Shown here one piece after another: positions 24,414-34,131 of a stretch of 64,000 nucleotides of DNA; position 1 is the stretch's first letter, and each line of letters opens with the position of its first letter. Source of the DNA: SpSt-501 sp037481615. GTDB taxonomy: Bacteria > Desulfobacterota > Desulfobacteria > Desulfobacterales > SpSt-501. A model generated the notes under the pieces. The model saw only the letters and a list, made by a program, of their open reading frames with translations. It made no database searches and had not been told where the DNA came from. A program made the translations under genes and the position numbers. The DNA is taken from assembly GCA_037481615.1 (NCBI GenBank), contig JBBFLI010000014.1. One strand, written 5' to 3'.

Positions 24414-24890
24414 ATGAAGCAGAAGTACGAAATTTTGAAGGACGACGATTCCCGCCGGTTCATCATCCGCGAGTATGCCGAGCTCGACAAGGATGTCATG
24501 TCCCTGCTCTGCGAGGAGAGCTACGACCGCAAGACCCTCAAGGCCGCCCAGGCGGCCGGCCGCGACGCCCTGATCCGGGCCCTGCGCACGAAAAACCTCT
24601 TCCCGCCGTCCCTCTACGCCGCCCGGATCGCCGACCAGGTGGCGGAGATGCTCGGCAGCCGCGGGCCGGCGACCGCCGAGCTCGTCTTCGACGATCTCGA
24701 ATTCCTCTCGCGCGCACCCGAAACCCTCGAGGCGGCGGTCGTCTACGAGGCCGAGGCCCCCGAGATCGACGAACTCCTCGACGCCGGCCTCGAGGAAGAG
24801 AAGTTCGACCAGGGCGAAGAGGTCGGAAAGATCGACTCGTCGCTCAAGATCGAGGACGACGAGTTCGTCGACATCGACGACGAGAGTTGA
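24414..24890 (+). CDS. Acidic protein of unknown function
   Basis: 158 residues, not recognised. The first 105 residues look like a compact helical domain (FIIREYAELDKDVMSLLCEE, TLKAAQAAGRDALIRALRTK, YAARIADQVAEMLGSRGPAT). The C-terminal 50 residues are strongly acidic (LEEEKFDQGEEVGKIDSSLK, then IEDDEFVDIDDES). No signal peptide or membrane segment is present. It is a single-gene unit with its own candidate promoter and a terminator right after the stop. The ATG at 24414 has no strong ribosome-binding sequence. Confidence 0.7.
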   Translation: MKQKYEILKDDDSRRFIIREYAELDKDVMSLLCEESYDRKTLKAAQAAGRDALIRALRTKNLFPPSLYAARIADQVAEMLGSRGPATAELVFDDLEFLSRAPETLEAAVVYEAEAPEIDELLDAGLEEEKFDQGEEVGKIDSSLKIEDDEFVDIDDES

Positions 24891-24897
24891 AACCCCC

Positions 24898-24928
24898 AAA
24901 CGCCCGGCTTCGGCCGGGCGTTTCGTTT
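24898..24928 (+). terminator. Intrinsic terminator after the acidic gene
   Basis: A stem AAACGCCCGGC/GCCGGGCGTTT with a stable TTCG tetraloop is followed by CGTTT. Confidence 0.85.
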
Positions 24929-25075
24929 GGCAGCTCAGGGCGCCGCCCGGCAAGAGGCGCCCGCCCTTTCCGGAATGCAGCGGTCCTCTCGAAGAATAAC
25001 CTCTTGGAGAGGCATCCACGATCCGGCCGCGGCCGGGACCGGGGCACGATCCACAAGCGCATCAAGGAGGTGCAA

Positions 25076-26020
25076 ATGGTCAACCAGGAAAAGGCGTTCT
25101 ACGACAGGCTGGCACAAAAGGGCGTCACCCGGCGGGATTTCATGAAGTTCTGCACCTTTCTCACGGCGACGATGGGGCTTTCCTCCTCTTTCATCCCCAA
25201 GGTCGCCGAGGTCTTCGCGGCCCCGGCGAAGCGGCCGACGGTCGTCTGGCTGCATTTCGGGGAATGCACGGGCTGCTCGGAGGCGCTGTTGCGCACCATG
25301 TACCCCTGGATCGACGAGCTGGTTCTCGAGGTCCTGGACGTCGCCTACCACGAGACGATCATGGCCGCGGCCGGGCACCAGGCGGAAGAAATTCTCCACG
25401 AGACGGTCGAGAAGAACAAGGGCCAGTTCCTCTGCGTGGTCGAGGGGGCGATCGCGACCAAATACAACGGCGGCTGGGGCAAGGTGGGCGGCAAGAGCTT
25501 CCTGCAGATCGCCAAGGAGGTCTGCCCCAAGGCGGCCGGGGTCATCTGCATCGGCAGCTGCTCGGCCTTCGGCAACATCCCGGCGGCGAAACCCAACCCC
25601 GGCGGCTACAAGGGGGTCGGCGAGGTCCTCGGCATCAAGACCGTGAACATCGCCGGCTGCCCGCCCAACCCGATCAACTTCGTCGGCACGGTCGTCAACT
25701 ACCTGCTCCTCGGCAAGCTCCCCGCGCTGGACGACCTGGGCCGGCCGCTCTTCGCCTACGGCCAGACGATCCACGACAACTGCGCGCGGCGGGGGCACTT
25801 CGAGAACGGCGAGTTCGTCGAGGAATTCGGCTCCAAGGAGGCCGCCCTCGGCTACTGCCTCTACAAGGTCGGCTGCCGCGGCCCCGAGACCTACAACAAC
25901 TGCGGCATCGTGAAGTTCAACAGCGGCTGCAGCTGGCCGGTCCAGGCCGGGCACCCCTGCATCGGCTGCAGCCAGCCGGAATTCTGGGACAAGTTCACGC
26001 CTTTCTACCAGGAACTCTAA
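25076..26020 (+). CDS. hynB: Periplasmic [NiFe] hydrogenase small subunit
   Basis: About 314 residues. The small subunit carries the Fe-S relay from the NiFe site. A Tat signal peptide is present (TRRDFMKFCTFLTATMGLSS, cleavage near the FAAPA region around residue 45). GECTGCSEALLRTMYPWIDE (Cys64, 67) is the proximal-cluster motif, with further cluster ligands in CIGSCSAFGNIP, VNIAGCPPNP, HDNCARRGHF, YKVGCRGPETYNNC, FNSGCSWPV and CIGCSQPEFW. There is no C-terminal membrane helix, so it is the soluble periplasmic type rather than a cytochrome-anchored one. The ATG at 25076 follows AAGGAGG. hynA begins 42 nt downstream. Confidence 0.95.
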   Translation: MVNQEKAFYDRLAQKGVTRRDFMKFCTFLTATMGLSSSFIPKVAEVFAAPAKRPTVVWLHFGECTGCSEALLRTMYPWIDELVLEVLDVAYHETIMAAAGHQAEEILHETVEKNKGQFLCVVEGAIATKYNGGWGKVGGKSFLQIAKEVCPKAAGVICIGSCSAFGNIPAAKPNPGGYKGVGEVLGIKTVNIAGCPPNPINFVGTVVNYLLLGKLPALDDLGRPLFAYGQTIHDNCARRGHFENGEFVEEFGSKEAALGYCLYKVGCRGPETYNNCGIVKFNSGCSWPVQAGHPCIGCSQPEFWDKFTPFYQEL

Positions 26021-26062
26021 TCCGCCGGACGGCGATCCCAATATCTTCAAGGAGGAGATCGT

Positions 26063-27718
26063 ATGGCAGAACGCATCATCGTCGATCCGATCACCCGTAT
26101 CGAAGGACACCTGCGCATCGAGGTCGAAGTGTCCGGCGGCAAGGTGGTGAACGCCTGGAGCTCGGGGCAGATGTTCCGCGGGATTGAAGTCATCCTGCAG
26201 GGCCGGGATCCCCGCGACGCCCATCATTTCGTCCAGCGCTCCTGCGGGGTTTGCACCTACGTGCATGCCATCGCCTCAGTGCGCGCGGTGGATGACGCCG
26301 TCAAGGTGAAGATCCCCAAGAACGCGCGCCTCATCCGCAACCTGCTCCTGGGCGCTCAGTACCAGCACGACCACATCGTCCATTTCTATCACCTGCACGC
26401 GCTCGATTGGGTGGATGTGGTGAGCGCACTCAAGGCCGACCCGGCCAAGACCGCCGCGCTCGCCGACAACGTGAGCAACGCCCCCTGGGGCGGGACGACG
26501 TACTTCAAGAACGTCCAGCAGCGGCTCAAGACCTTCGTCGAGAGCGGCCAGCTCGGCCCCTTCGCCAACGCCTACTGGGGCCACCCGGCCTACAAGCTGC
26601 CGCCGGAGGCGAACCTCATGGCGGCGGCGCACTACATCGAGGCCCTGCGCCTGCAGGCCAAAGCCGCGCGCATGCACGCCATCTTCGGCGGCAAGAACCC
26701 GCACCCGCAGTCGCTCGTGGTGGGCGGCGTCACCTGCGCGGCGGATCTCACGGCCGAGCGCATCGCCGAGTTCCTCTACATCACCAAGGAAACCCACGAT
26801 TTCGTGAAGAACGTCTACATCCCCGATCTGCTGGCCGTGGCCTCCTTCTACAAGGACTGGGGCGGGATCGGCCGCACGACGAACTTCCTCGCCTGGGGCG
26901 ATTTCCCGCTGAGCGAAAAGGAGCCGGAGAGCCTCTTCATGCCGCGCGGCGTGATCTTCAAGCGCAACCTGGAAAAGCCGGTCATGGCCGACCCCGGCAA
27001 GGTGACCGAGCACGTCGCACGCTCCTGGTACGAAGGCACCCAGGCCCGGCATCCCTACCAGGGCGAGACCAAGCCGTTCCAGGGCGACCCCAAGTACGAC
27101 ACGGACTCGAAAGACGGCCGGTACTCTTGGCTCAAGGCGCCGCGCTACGAGGGCGAGCCCTGCGAGGTCGGCCCCCTGTCCCACGTGCTGGTGGGTTACG
27201 CCTACGGCCAGAAGGAGTGGAAGCAGCCGGTCGATCACGTGCTCAAGACCCTGAACATCCCCGCCGAGGCCCTCTTCTCGACGCTCGGCCGGACCGCGGC
27301 CCGCGGCATCGAAACGCTCGTCATCGGCGAGGCGATGCAGGGCTGGGTGATGGAGCTCGTCGAGAACATCAAGAAGGGGGACACCCAGACCTACGAGCCC
27401 TACGAGATGCCCGACAAGGCCCAGGGCGTCGGCCTGAACGACGTCCCCCGCGGCGCCCTCGGCCACTGGATCGTCATCGAGAACAAGAAGATCAAGAACT
27501 ACCAGTATGTCGTCCCCTCCACCTGGAATCTCGCCCCCCGGTGCGCCGCCGGCAAGATGAGCCCGGTGGAGGAGGCGCTGATCGGCACCCCGATCGCCGA
27601 CCCCAAGCGCCCGCTCGAGATCCTGCGCACGGTCCATTCCTACGACCCCTGCATCGCCTGCGCCGTGCACGTGATCGATCCGGACTCGAACGAAGTCTAC
27701 AAGGTCCGCGCCGCCTGA
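26063..27718 (+). CDS. hynA: Periplasmic [NiFe] hydrogenase large subunit
   Basis: About 551 residues. This subunit binds the NiFe active site that splits or makes H2. The two active-site motifs are RSCGVCTYVHA (Cys61, 64) and DPCIACAVH (Cys530, 533, His536). Both C-terminal nickel ligands are cysteine; no in-frame TGA is present, so it is not a NiFeSe enzyme. Fifteen residues (VIDPDSNEVYKVRAA) follow His536 and should be removed by the maturation protease encoded downstream. The N-terminus IIVDPITRIEGHLRIEVEV is typical. It has no signal of its own and is expected to be co-exported with HynB. A terminator follows. Confidence 0.96.
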   Translation: MAERIIVDPITRIEGHLRIEVEVSGGKVVNAWSSGQMFRGIEVILQGRDPRDAHHFVQRSCGVCTYVHAIASVRAVDDAVKVKIPKNARLIRNLLLGAQYQHDHIVHFYHLHALDWVDVVSALKADPAKTAALADNVSNAPWGGTTYFKNVQQRLKTFVESGQLGPFANAYWGHPAYKLPPEANLMAAAHYIEALRLQAKAARMHAIFGGKNPHPQSLVVGGVTCAADLTAERIAEFLYITKETHDFVKNVYIPDLLAVASFYKDWGGIGRTTNFLAWGDFPLSEKEPESLFMPRGVIFKRNLEKPVMADPGKVTEHVARSWYEGTQARHPYQGETKPFQGDPKYDTDSKDGRYSWLKAPRYEGEPCEVGPLSHVLVGYAYGQKEWKQPVDHVLKTLNIPAEALFSTLGRTAARGIETLVIGEAMQGWVMELVENIKKGDTQTYEPYEMPDKAQGVGLNDVPRGALGHWIVIENKKIKNYQYVVPSTWNLAPRCAAGKMSPVEEALIGTPIADPKRPLEILRTVHSYDPCIACAVHVIDPDSNEVYKVRAA

Positions 27719-27732
27719 GCCGGATCCCGACC

Positions 27733-27776
27733 GGCCTCCGGGCCGCCCCGCAACCGGGCGGCCCGGAGGCCTTTTT
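27733..27776 (+). terminator. Intrinsic terminator after hynA
   Basis: A 16-bp stem (27733-27748 with 27756-27771) with a 7-nt loop is followed by TTTTT. It could lower expression of the downstream maturation genes relative to the structural genes. Confidence 0.9.
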
Positions 27777-27784
27777 CATGGGCC

Positions 27785-28345
27785 ATGCCCGTCGTTTCCG
27801 ACAATCCCTTCGACGCCGAAAACGCCCCCGAGATCCTCGTTCTCGGCATCGGCTCGCTGCTGTTTTCCGACGACGGCTTCGGGATCCACGTCATCCGGCG
27901 GCTGGAGGCGGAATACGCCTTCCCCGACCGCGTGCACGTGGTCGACGGCGGGGTGCTGGGGGTCAACCTGCTGGGGGTCATCTCCAAGCCGCGGCACCTG
28001 ATCGTGGTCGACGCCGTGCGCAACCGGGGAAAGCCGGGCGACCTCCACCGCATCGATCACGAGGAGATCCCCTCGCGCATCCGCGCCAAGAATTCGCTCC
28101 ACCAGGTCGATTTCCTCGAAGCGCTCACCCTCTGCCAGGCTCTCGACAACGTGCCGCGGACGGTTATTTTGGGGGTCGAGCCCCAGGATGTCGAAACCCT
28201 CGGCCTCGAGCTTTCCCCGCCGGTGGCCGCGCAGGTCGAGCCCATGATCCGTCTCGTCCTCGCCGAGCTCGAGCGGCTGGGCGTCTCTTGGACCCGGAAG
28301 GATTCGGTTCCCGATGTGTCTTGCGATCCCTTCGCGCATCGTTGA
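27785..28345 (+). CDS. hynD: Hydrogenase maturation protease (HyaD/HybD family)
   Basis: About 186 residues. The protease removes the C-terminal extension of the hydrogenase large subunit after nickel insertion. The family pattern is clear: VLGIGSLLFSDDGFGIHVIR near residues 19-38 (the Glu/Asp nickel ligand region), VVDGGVLGVNLLGVI near 56-70 and DFLEALTLCQALDNVPRTVI near 110-130. It starts 8 nt after the terminator T-run and overlaps hypC by 32 nt. The target is most likely HynA, the only large subunit in the window. Confidence 0.92.
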   Translation: MPVVSDNPFDAENAPEILVLGIGSLLFSDDGFGIHVIRRLEAEYAFPDRVHVVDGGVLGVNLLGVISKPRHLIVVDAVRNRGKPGDLHRIDHEEIPSRIRAKNSLHQVDFLEALTLCQALDNVPRTVILGVEPQDVETLGLELSPPVAAQVEPMIRLVLAELERLGVSWTRKDSVPDVSCDPFAHR

Positions 28346-28574
28346 GATCCAGGACGGCATGGCCGTGATCGACGTGGACGGGGTGCGCCGCGAGTGCAGC
28401 CTGCTTCTGCTCGAGAACGCCGCCGTCGGCGACTGGGTCATCGTGCATGCGGGATTCGCCATCTCGCGCATCGACGAGGAGGCGGCCCGCGAGACGCTCT
28501 CTCTCCTGCGCGAGGCCGCCGCACGCGTCGCCGAGCGGCCCTCGGAGGAGGAGCCCCCGGCCGGGGGGGGATAA
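28314..28574 (+). CDS. hypC: Hydrogenase assembly chaperone HypC
   Basis: About 86 residues. HypC carries the Fe(CN)2CO moiety with HypD and delivers it to the large subunit. The essential N-terminal Cys2 is present (MCLAIPSRIVEIQDG), followed by the family core VDGVRRECSLLLLE and GDWVIVHAGFAISRIDEE. The tail after about residue 70 is Glu/Pro/Gly-rich. The start lies inside the protease gene (32-nt overlap), so the two are translationally coupled. Confidence 0.95.
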   Translation: MCLAIPSRIVEIQDGMAVIDVDGVRRECSLLLLENAAVGDWVIVHAGFAISRIDEEAARETLSLLREAAARVAERPSEEEPPAGGG

Positions 28575-28578
28575 GGCC

Positions 28579-30852
28579 ATGGACGCGCGGCTTGCGGCGC
28601 GCCGGCTGCTGGTGAACGGCATCGTCCAGGGGGTGGGCTTCCGGCCCTTCGTCTATCAGCTGGCGCTGCGCCACGGCTTGAAGGGCGAGGTCGGGAACAC
28701 CTCCGAGGGGGTGCAAATCGACATCGAAGGCCCCCCCGAAAAGCTCGCCGCCTTTGAAGCCGAGCTCGTCTCCCGCACCCCGCCGCTCGCCCGGATCACG
28801 GAGCTCCGCGCGGCCGACGGGGAGGTGCGCGGTCTGCAAACCTTCCGCATCGCGGAGAGCCGCCGCGGCACCTCCATGGAGACCCTGATTCCGCCGGATG
28901 TCGCCGTCTGCGCCGACTGCCTGGCCGAACTCTTCGACCCCCACGACCGCCGCTTCCGCTACGCCTTCATCAATTGCACCAACTGCGGGCCCCGCTACAC
29001 GATCATCGAGGACATCCCCTACGACCGGCCCAAGACCTCGATGCGCGATTTCCCGATGTGCGCGGCCTGCCGCGCCGAGTACGAGGACCCCGCCGACCGC
29101 CGCTTCCACGCCCAGCCGAACGCCTGCCCGGTCTGCGGGCCGCGGCTCGAGCTCCGCAGCGCCGCGGGCGAACGGGTGGAGGCCGCCGACCCCGTCGCCG
29201 CCGCGGCGGCGCTGCTCCGGGAGGGCGCGGTCCTCGCCGTGAAAGGCCTGGGGGGCTTCCACCTCGCGGTCGACGCCTTCGACGCCCGGGCGGTCGCGCG
29301 GCTGCGCGAACGCAAGCGCCGCGAGGAAAAGCCGCTCGCCGTCATGTCGCCCGACCTCGCCGCGGTCCGCGCATACGCCTTCGTGGAGGAGGAGGAAGGC
29401 CGGCTGCTGTCCTCCCCCGAGCGTCCGATCGTGCTCCTGCGCAAGCGGCCCGAGAGCCCGCTCGCCGCCGGGGTCGCCCCGCGCAACCGTGATGTGGGGG
29501 TGCTGCTCCCCTACACGCCGCTCCATCACCTGCTGCTCGCCGAGGGGTTCTCCGCGCTCGTGATGACGAGCGGCAACCTGAGCGAGGAGCCGATCGCCTC
29601 GGGGAACGAGGAGGCGCTCGCGCGGCTCTCGGGGATCGCCGACGCCTTTCTCCTCCACGACCGCGGGATCGTGCGGCGCTGCGACGACTCGGTCGTCCGT
29701 CGGGTCGCGGGCAAAACGCGTTTCGTCCGTCGGGCGCGGGGCTACGTGCCGCGGCCGGTCTTTCTCTCCCGGCGGCTGCCGCCGCTGCTCGCCGTGGGCG
29801 CGGAGCTCAAGAACACGGTCTGCCTCGTCAAAGGCGACCGCGCCTTCCTCAGCCCCCACATCGGGGACCTCGAGAACCTCGCGACCTACGAGGCGTTCTG
29901 CGAGACGATCGCCCACCTCGAGCGCGTCCTCGAAATCCGCCCCGAAATCCTCGCCTGCGACCTGCACCCCGACTACCTGAGCACCCGCTGGGCCGAGGAA
30001 CGGTCGGGGGTGGCCCTGCGGCGCGTGCAGCACCACCACGCCCACGTCGCCGCCTGCATGGCCGAGCACGGCCTCGAGGGCCCGGTGATCGGCATCGCCT
30101 GCGACGGCACGGGCTACGGCCCCGACGGGACGGTCTGGGGCGGAGAAGTGCTCGCCGCGGACACCGTGGGCTTCGAACGCCTGGCGCATCTCGCCTGCGT
30201 TCCCATGCCCGGGGGAACGGCCGCGATCCGCGAGCCCTGGCGCATGGCGGTGAGCCACCTGCAGGCCGCCTACGGAAGCGGGTTTTCCCGCCTGGAGTTG
30301 CCCTTCCTCGCGGAAGTGGGGGCGGAAAAGATCCGCGCGGCGGCGGCCCTCGGGGCCTCCGGGATCAATTCCCCGCTCACCTCCAGCCTCGGGCGGCTCT
30401 TCGACGCCGTGGCCGCGATCGTGGGGCTGCGCCGCCGGGTGGCCTTCGAGGGGCAGGCGGCGATGGAGCTCGAGATGGAGGCGGCCGAGGGGGTGGAGGA
30501 CGCCTACGAGACGGAATGGGAGGAGGGTTCGCCGCGGCGCATCCTGCCCGAGCCGATCCTGCGCGGGGTGGTGGCGGACGTGCTCCGCGGGCGGCCTGCC
30601 TCCGAGATCAGCGCCCGCTTCCACAACGGGCTGGTGCGGCTCTTCGTGCGCCTTTGCCGGCGCATCCGCGCGGAACGGGGGCTCTCGCGGGTGGTGCTGA
30701 GCGGGGGGGTGTTCCAGAACGCCCGGCTGCTCGCGGATCTGAGCTGCGGCCTTGCCGCGGCGGGCTTTGCGGTGTACAGCCACGAACAGGTCCCGACGAA
30801 CGACGGCGGCATCGCCCTCGGCCAGGCGCTGATCGCGGGCTCCGCCGCCTGA
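28579..30852 (+). CDS. hypF: Carbamoyltransferase HypF
   Basis: About 757 residues. HypF makes carbamoyl-adenylate and transfers the carbamoyl group to HypE for cyanide ligand synthesis. Domains in order: acylphosphatase (about 10-95, VNGIVQGVGFRPFVYQLALR), two zinc-finger motifs (about 110-185, CADCLAELFDPHDRRFRYAF, INCTNCGPRY, CAACRAEYED, NACPVCGPRL), YrdC-like (about 205-385) and the Kae1-like C-terminal half with HHHAHVAACMAEHGL near 485 and IACDGTGYGPDGTVWGGEV. ATG 28579 follows hypC by 4 nt; in-frame open sequence continues upstream but is inside hypC. Confidence 0.95.
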   Translation: MDARLAARRLLVNGIVQGVGFRPFVYQLALRHGLKGEVGNTSEGVQIDIEGPPEKLAAFEAELVSRTPPLARITELRAADGEVRGLQTFRIAESRRGTSMETLIPPDVAVCADCLAELFDPHDRRFRYAFINCTNCGPRYTIIEDIPYDRPKTSMRDFPMCAACRAEYEDPADRRFHAQPNACPVCGPRLELRSAAGERVEAADPVAAAAALLREGAVLAVKGLGGFHLAVDAFDARAVARLRERKRREEKPLAVMSPDLAAVRAYAFVEEEEGRLLSSPERPIVLLRKRPESPLAAGVAPRNRDVGVLLPYTPLHHLLLAEGFSALVMTSGNLSEEPIASGNEEALARLSGIADAFLLHDRGIVRRCDDSVVRRVAGKTRFVRRARGYVPRPVFLSRRLPPLLAVGAELKNTVCLVKGDRAFLSPHIGDLENLATYEAFCETIAHLERVLEIRPEILACDLHPDYLSTRWAEERSGVALRRVQHHHAHVAACMAEHGLEGPVIGIACDGTGYGPDGTVWGGEVLAADTVGFERLAHLACVPMPGGTAAIREPWRMAVSHLQAAYGSGFSRLELPFLAEVGAEKIRAAAALGASGINSPLTSSLGRLFDAVAAIVGLRRRVAFEGQAAMELEMEAAEGVEDAYETEWEEGSPRRILPEPILRGVVADVLRGRPASEISARFHNGLVRLFVRLCRRIRAERGLSRVVLSGGVFQNARLLADLSCGLAAAGFAVYSHEQVPTNDGGIALGQALIAGSAA

Positions 30853-30893
30853 AGCCGGGGCGCATCGTTTCTTCCGGGGAGACCTGCACATCC

Positions 30894-31997
30894 ATGGCCG
30901 ACCGCCACAGCGCCGAATACCGCGACGCGACGCTCGTGCGTGAACTCGCCGGCCGCATCCGGCGCCGCAGCCGACGGCCGCTGCGCATCATGGAGGTCTG
31001 CGGCACGCACACGGTTTCGATCTTCCGCCACGGGATCCGGAGCCTCCTGCCGGAGACGATCACGCTGCTCTCCGGGCCCGGCTGCCCGGTCTGCGTGACC
31101 GACACCTCCGAGATCGACGCCTGCATCGCGCTCGCCCGGCGGCCGGAAGTCCTCGTCGCCACCTACGGCGATCTCCTGCGCGTGCCCGGGAGCCGTTCCT
31201 CGCTCGAGCGCGAACGGGCGGGCGGAAGCGCGGTGCGGGTCGTCTACTCCGCCCTCGATGCCGTCGCGCTCGCCCGGCGCCACCCCGACCGCGAGGTCGT
31301 CTTTCTCGGCATCGGCTTCGAGACGACCGCCCCTACCGTAGCCGCGGCCCTGCTCGCCGCGCATCGAGCGGGGCTTTCCAACTTCAGCGTGCTCTGCCTG
31401 CACAAGACCGTCCCCCCGGCGCTCGCCGCGCTGACCGCGCTCGGCGACGTCCGGATCGACGCCTTCCTGCTTCCGGGCCATGTCTCCGTCGTCATCGGCC
31501 GCCGGGCCTATCTTCCCTTTTTCGAGCGCACGCGGCTTCCCTGCGCGATCGCCGGCTTCGAGCCGGTCGACATCCTGCAGGCCGTGGCCGCGCTCGTCGA
31601 CCAAGCCGAGAGCGGGAAGCCGGCCGTGGAGAACACCTACCGCCGGGCCGTGGCCGAGGAGGGCAACCCCGCCGCACAGCGCGTGCTCGCGGAGGTCTTT
31701 GAGCCGGCCGATGCGCGCTGGCGCGGCCTGGGCGCCATTGCCGGGAGCGGTCTTGCGATCCGCCCCGCCTTTGCGGCCTTCGACGCGGCGCGTCGTTTTT
31801 CCCTGGATCGCGCCCCGGTTGCCGAGCCGCGGGGCTGCGCCTGCGGGGAGATCCTCACCGCGCGCAAGACCCCCCTTGAATGCCCGCTCTACGGGACCCG
31901 CTGCACGCCCGCGGACCCCGTCGGCCCCTGCATGGTCTCGAGCGAGGGCACCTGCGCGGCCTACTTCCGCTACCACGACGTCTCCCCCGGAGGATGA
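30894..31997 (+). CDS. hypD: Hydrogenase Fe-S assembly protein HypD
   Basis: About 367 residues. HypD holds a [4Fe-4S] cluster and, with HypC, is the scaffold for the Fe(CN)2CO group. Family motifs are MEVCGTHTVSIFRHGIRSLL near residue 38, LLSGPGCPVCVT near 62-73, and GFETTAPTVA near 142. The conserved C-terminal cysteines lie in GCACGEILTARKTPLECPLY, CTPADPVGPC and SEGTCAAYFRY. The ATG at 30894 is 41 nt after hypF, with GGGGAGA upstream. hypE follows after 3 nt. Confidence 0.95.
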   Translation: MADRHSAEYRDATLVRELAGRIRRRSRRPLRIMEVCGTHTVSIFRHGIRSLLPETITLLSGPGCPVCVTDTSEIDACIALARRPEVLVATYGDLLRVPGSRSSLERERAGGSAVRVVYSALDAVALARRHPDREVVFLGIGFETTAPTVAAALLAAHRAGLSNFSVLCLHKTVPPALAALTALGDVRIDAFLLPGHVSVVIGRRAYLPFFERTRLPCAIAGFEPVDILQAVAALVDQAESGKPAVENTYRRAVAEEGNPAAQRVLAEVFEPADARWRGLGAIAGSGLAIRPAFAAFDAARRFSLDRAPVAEPRGCACGEILTARKTPLECPLYGTRCTPADPVGPCMVSSEGTCAAYFRYHDVSPGG

Positions 31998-32000
31998 GGC

Positions 32001-33017
<1,017 letters not shown>

Positions 33018-33027
33018 AGCCTCCGCC

Positions 33028-34098
33028 ATGTCCCGCCTCTTCCGGCCCGGATCCCTGTTTTTCCTCGGCCTCGTTCTAAGCGCCGCGGCGACCTTCGGGT
33101 GTGCCCCCCGCACCGAGCACGTCCTCTCCGGCCGCACCATGGGAACCACCTACACCGTGAAGCTGGTCGGCCGACCCTGGAGCGGCACGGAGAGCCTGAA
33201 GAAAAAAATCGACCGCCGGCTCGAGGAGCTGAACCGCATCTTTTCCCCCTACCTGGCCGACAGCGAGATCAGCCGCTTCAACCGCTTCGCCGTGGCCGGC
33301 GAGGCCTTTGCCGTCTCCGCGGAGTTCCGGCGCGTCTTCGAAGCCTCCGCGCAGGTGTACGCCTGGTCGCGGGGCGCCTTCGATCCCACCGTAGGGCCGC
33401 TCGTCGATCTGTGGGGCTTCGGCCGGGGGCCGGCGCGGCGCGCTCCCCCCGCCGAAGAGGAGATCGCCGCCGCGCGCGCCGCAGTCGGTCTCACGCGGGT
33501 TGCGCTGCGCGGCGAGGAGGGCCTGGTGAAGGAAGATCCGCGCCTGGCCCTCGATTTCTCGGCCATCGCCAAGGGTTACGGGGTCGACGAGACGGCCCGC
33601 CTGCTTCGTGCGGCCGGCTGGCGCGATTTCCTGGTCGAGATCGGCGGCGAGCTCTACGCCTCCGGCCGCCGTGCGGACGGCTCCCCCTGGCGCGTCGGCA
33701 TCGCCCGCCCCGATAGCCGCGCCCGGCCCGACGACGTCTACCGGGTGGTGGAAGTGAGCGATGCGGCGCTCGCCACGAGCGGCGACTACCGCCAGTTTTT
33801 CCTCTTCGAAGGCCGGCGCTACACCCACGTCATCGACCCGACGACCGGACGCCCCGTCAGCAACGGGGTGGTCAGCGTCACCGTGCTTGCCCCCGACTGC
33901 ACGACGGCCGATGCCCTGGCGACGGCCGTCATGGTCCTGGGTGCGGACGAGGGGCTCGCCCTGCTCGAGAGGCTGGAGGCCGTCGAGGGGCTGCTCGTGG
34001 TGGAGACGGCCGAAGGCGGTTTCCTCGACCGGCCGACCTCCGGCTTCCCCCTGGCGGGAGGATCCGGGCTCGTTGACAGAAAACGGCCCGCTCCTTAA
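33028..34098 (+). CDS. apbE: FAD:protein FMN transferase (ApbE), lipoprotein
   Basis: About 356 residues. ApbE attaches FMN covalently to Ser/Thr of target flavoproteins such as NqrC/RnfG in the periplasm. A lipoprotein signal is present (FFLGLVLSAAATFGCAP, Cys near 25). Family motifs follow: GRTMGTTYTVKL, FDPTVGPLVDLWGFGRG, DFSAIAKGYGVDETARLL, VEIGGELYASGR, THVIDPTTGRPVSNGVVSVT and DALATAVMVLGADEG. It follows hypE by 10 nt. No obvious flavinylation substrate (Nqr or Rnf) is in the window. A promoter for rimO lies in its last codons. Confidence 0.93.
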   Translation: MSRLFRPGSLFFLGLVLSAAATFGCAPRTEHVLSGRTMGTTYTVKLVGRPWSGTESLKKKIDRRLEELNRIFSPYLADSEISRFNRFAVAGEAFAVSAEFRRVFEASAQVYAWSRGAFDPTVGPLVDLWGFGRGPARRAPPAEEEIAAARAAVGLTRVALRGEEGLVKEDPRLALDFSAIAKGYGVDETARLLRAAGWRDFLVEIGGELYASGRRADGSPWRVGIARPDSRARPDDVYRVVEVSDAALATSGDYRQFFLFEGRRYTHVIDPTTGRPVSNGVVSVTVLAPDCTTADALATAVMVLGADEGLALLERLEAVEGLLVVETAEGGFLDRPTSGFPLAGGSGLVDRKRPAP

Positions 34099-34101
34099 CC
34101 T
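34073..34101 (+). promoter_or_regulatory. Promoter for rimO
   Basis: TTGACA (34073-34078) and TAACCT (34096-34101) are 17 nt apart, at the extreme 3' end of apbE and about 30 nt before rimO. Confidence 0.6.
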
Positions 34102-34131
34102 CTGACCATCCCCCCGGTACGTCGTCCGCGG

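Noticed and set aside
26063..27718. HynA as a NiFeSe hydrogenase
   Set aside because: Both C-terminal motif positions are TGC cysteine codons and no in-frame TGA occurs before the stop.
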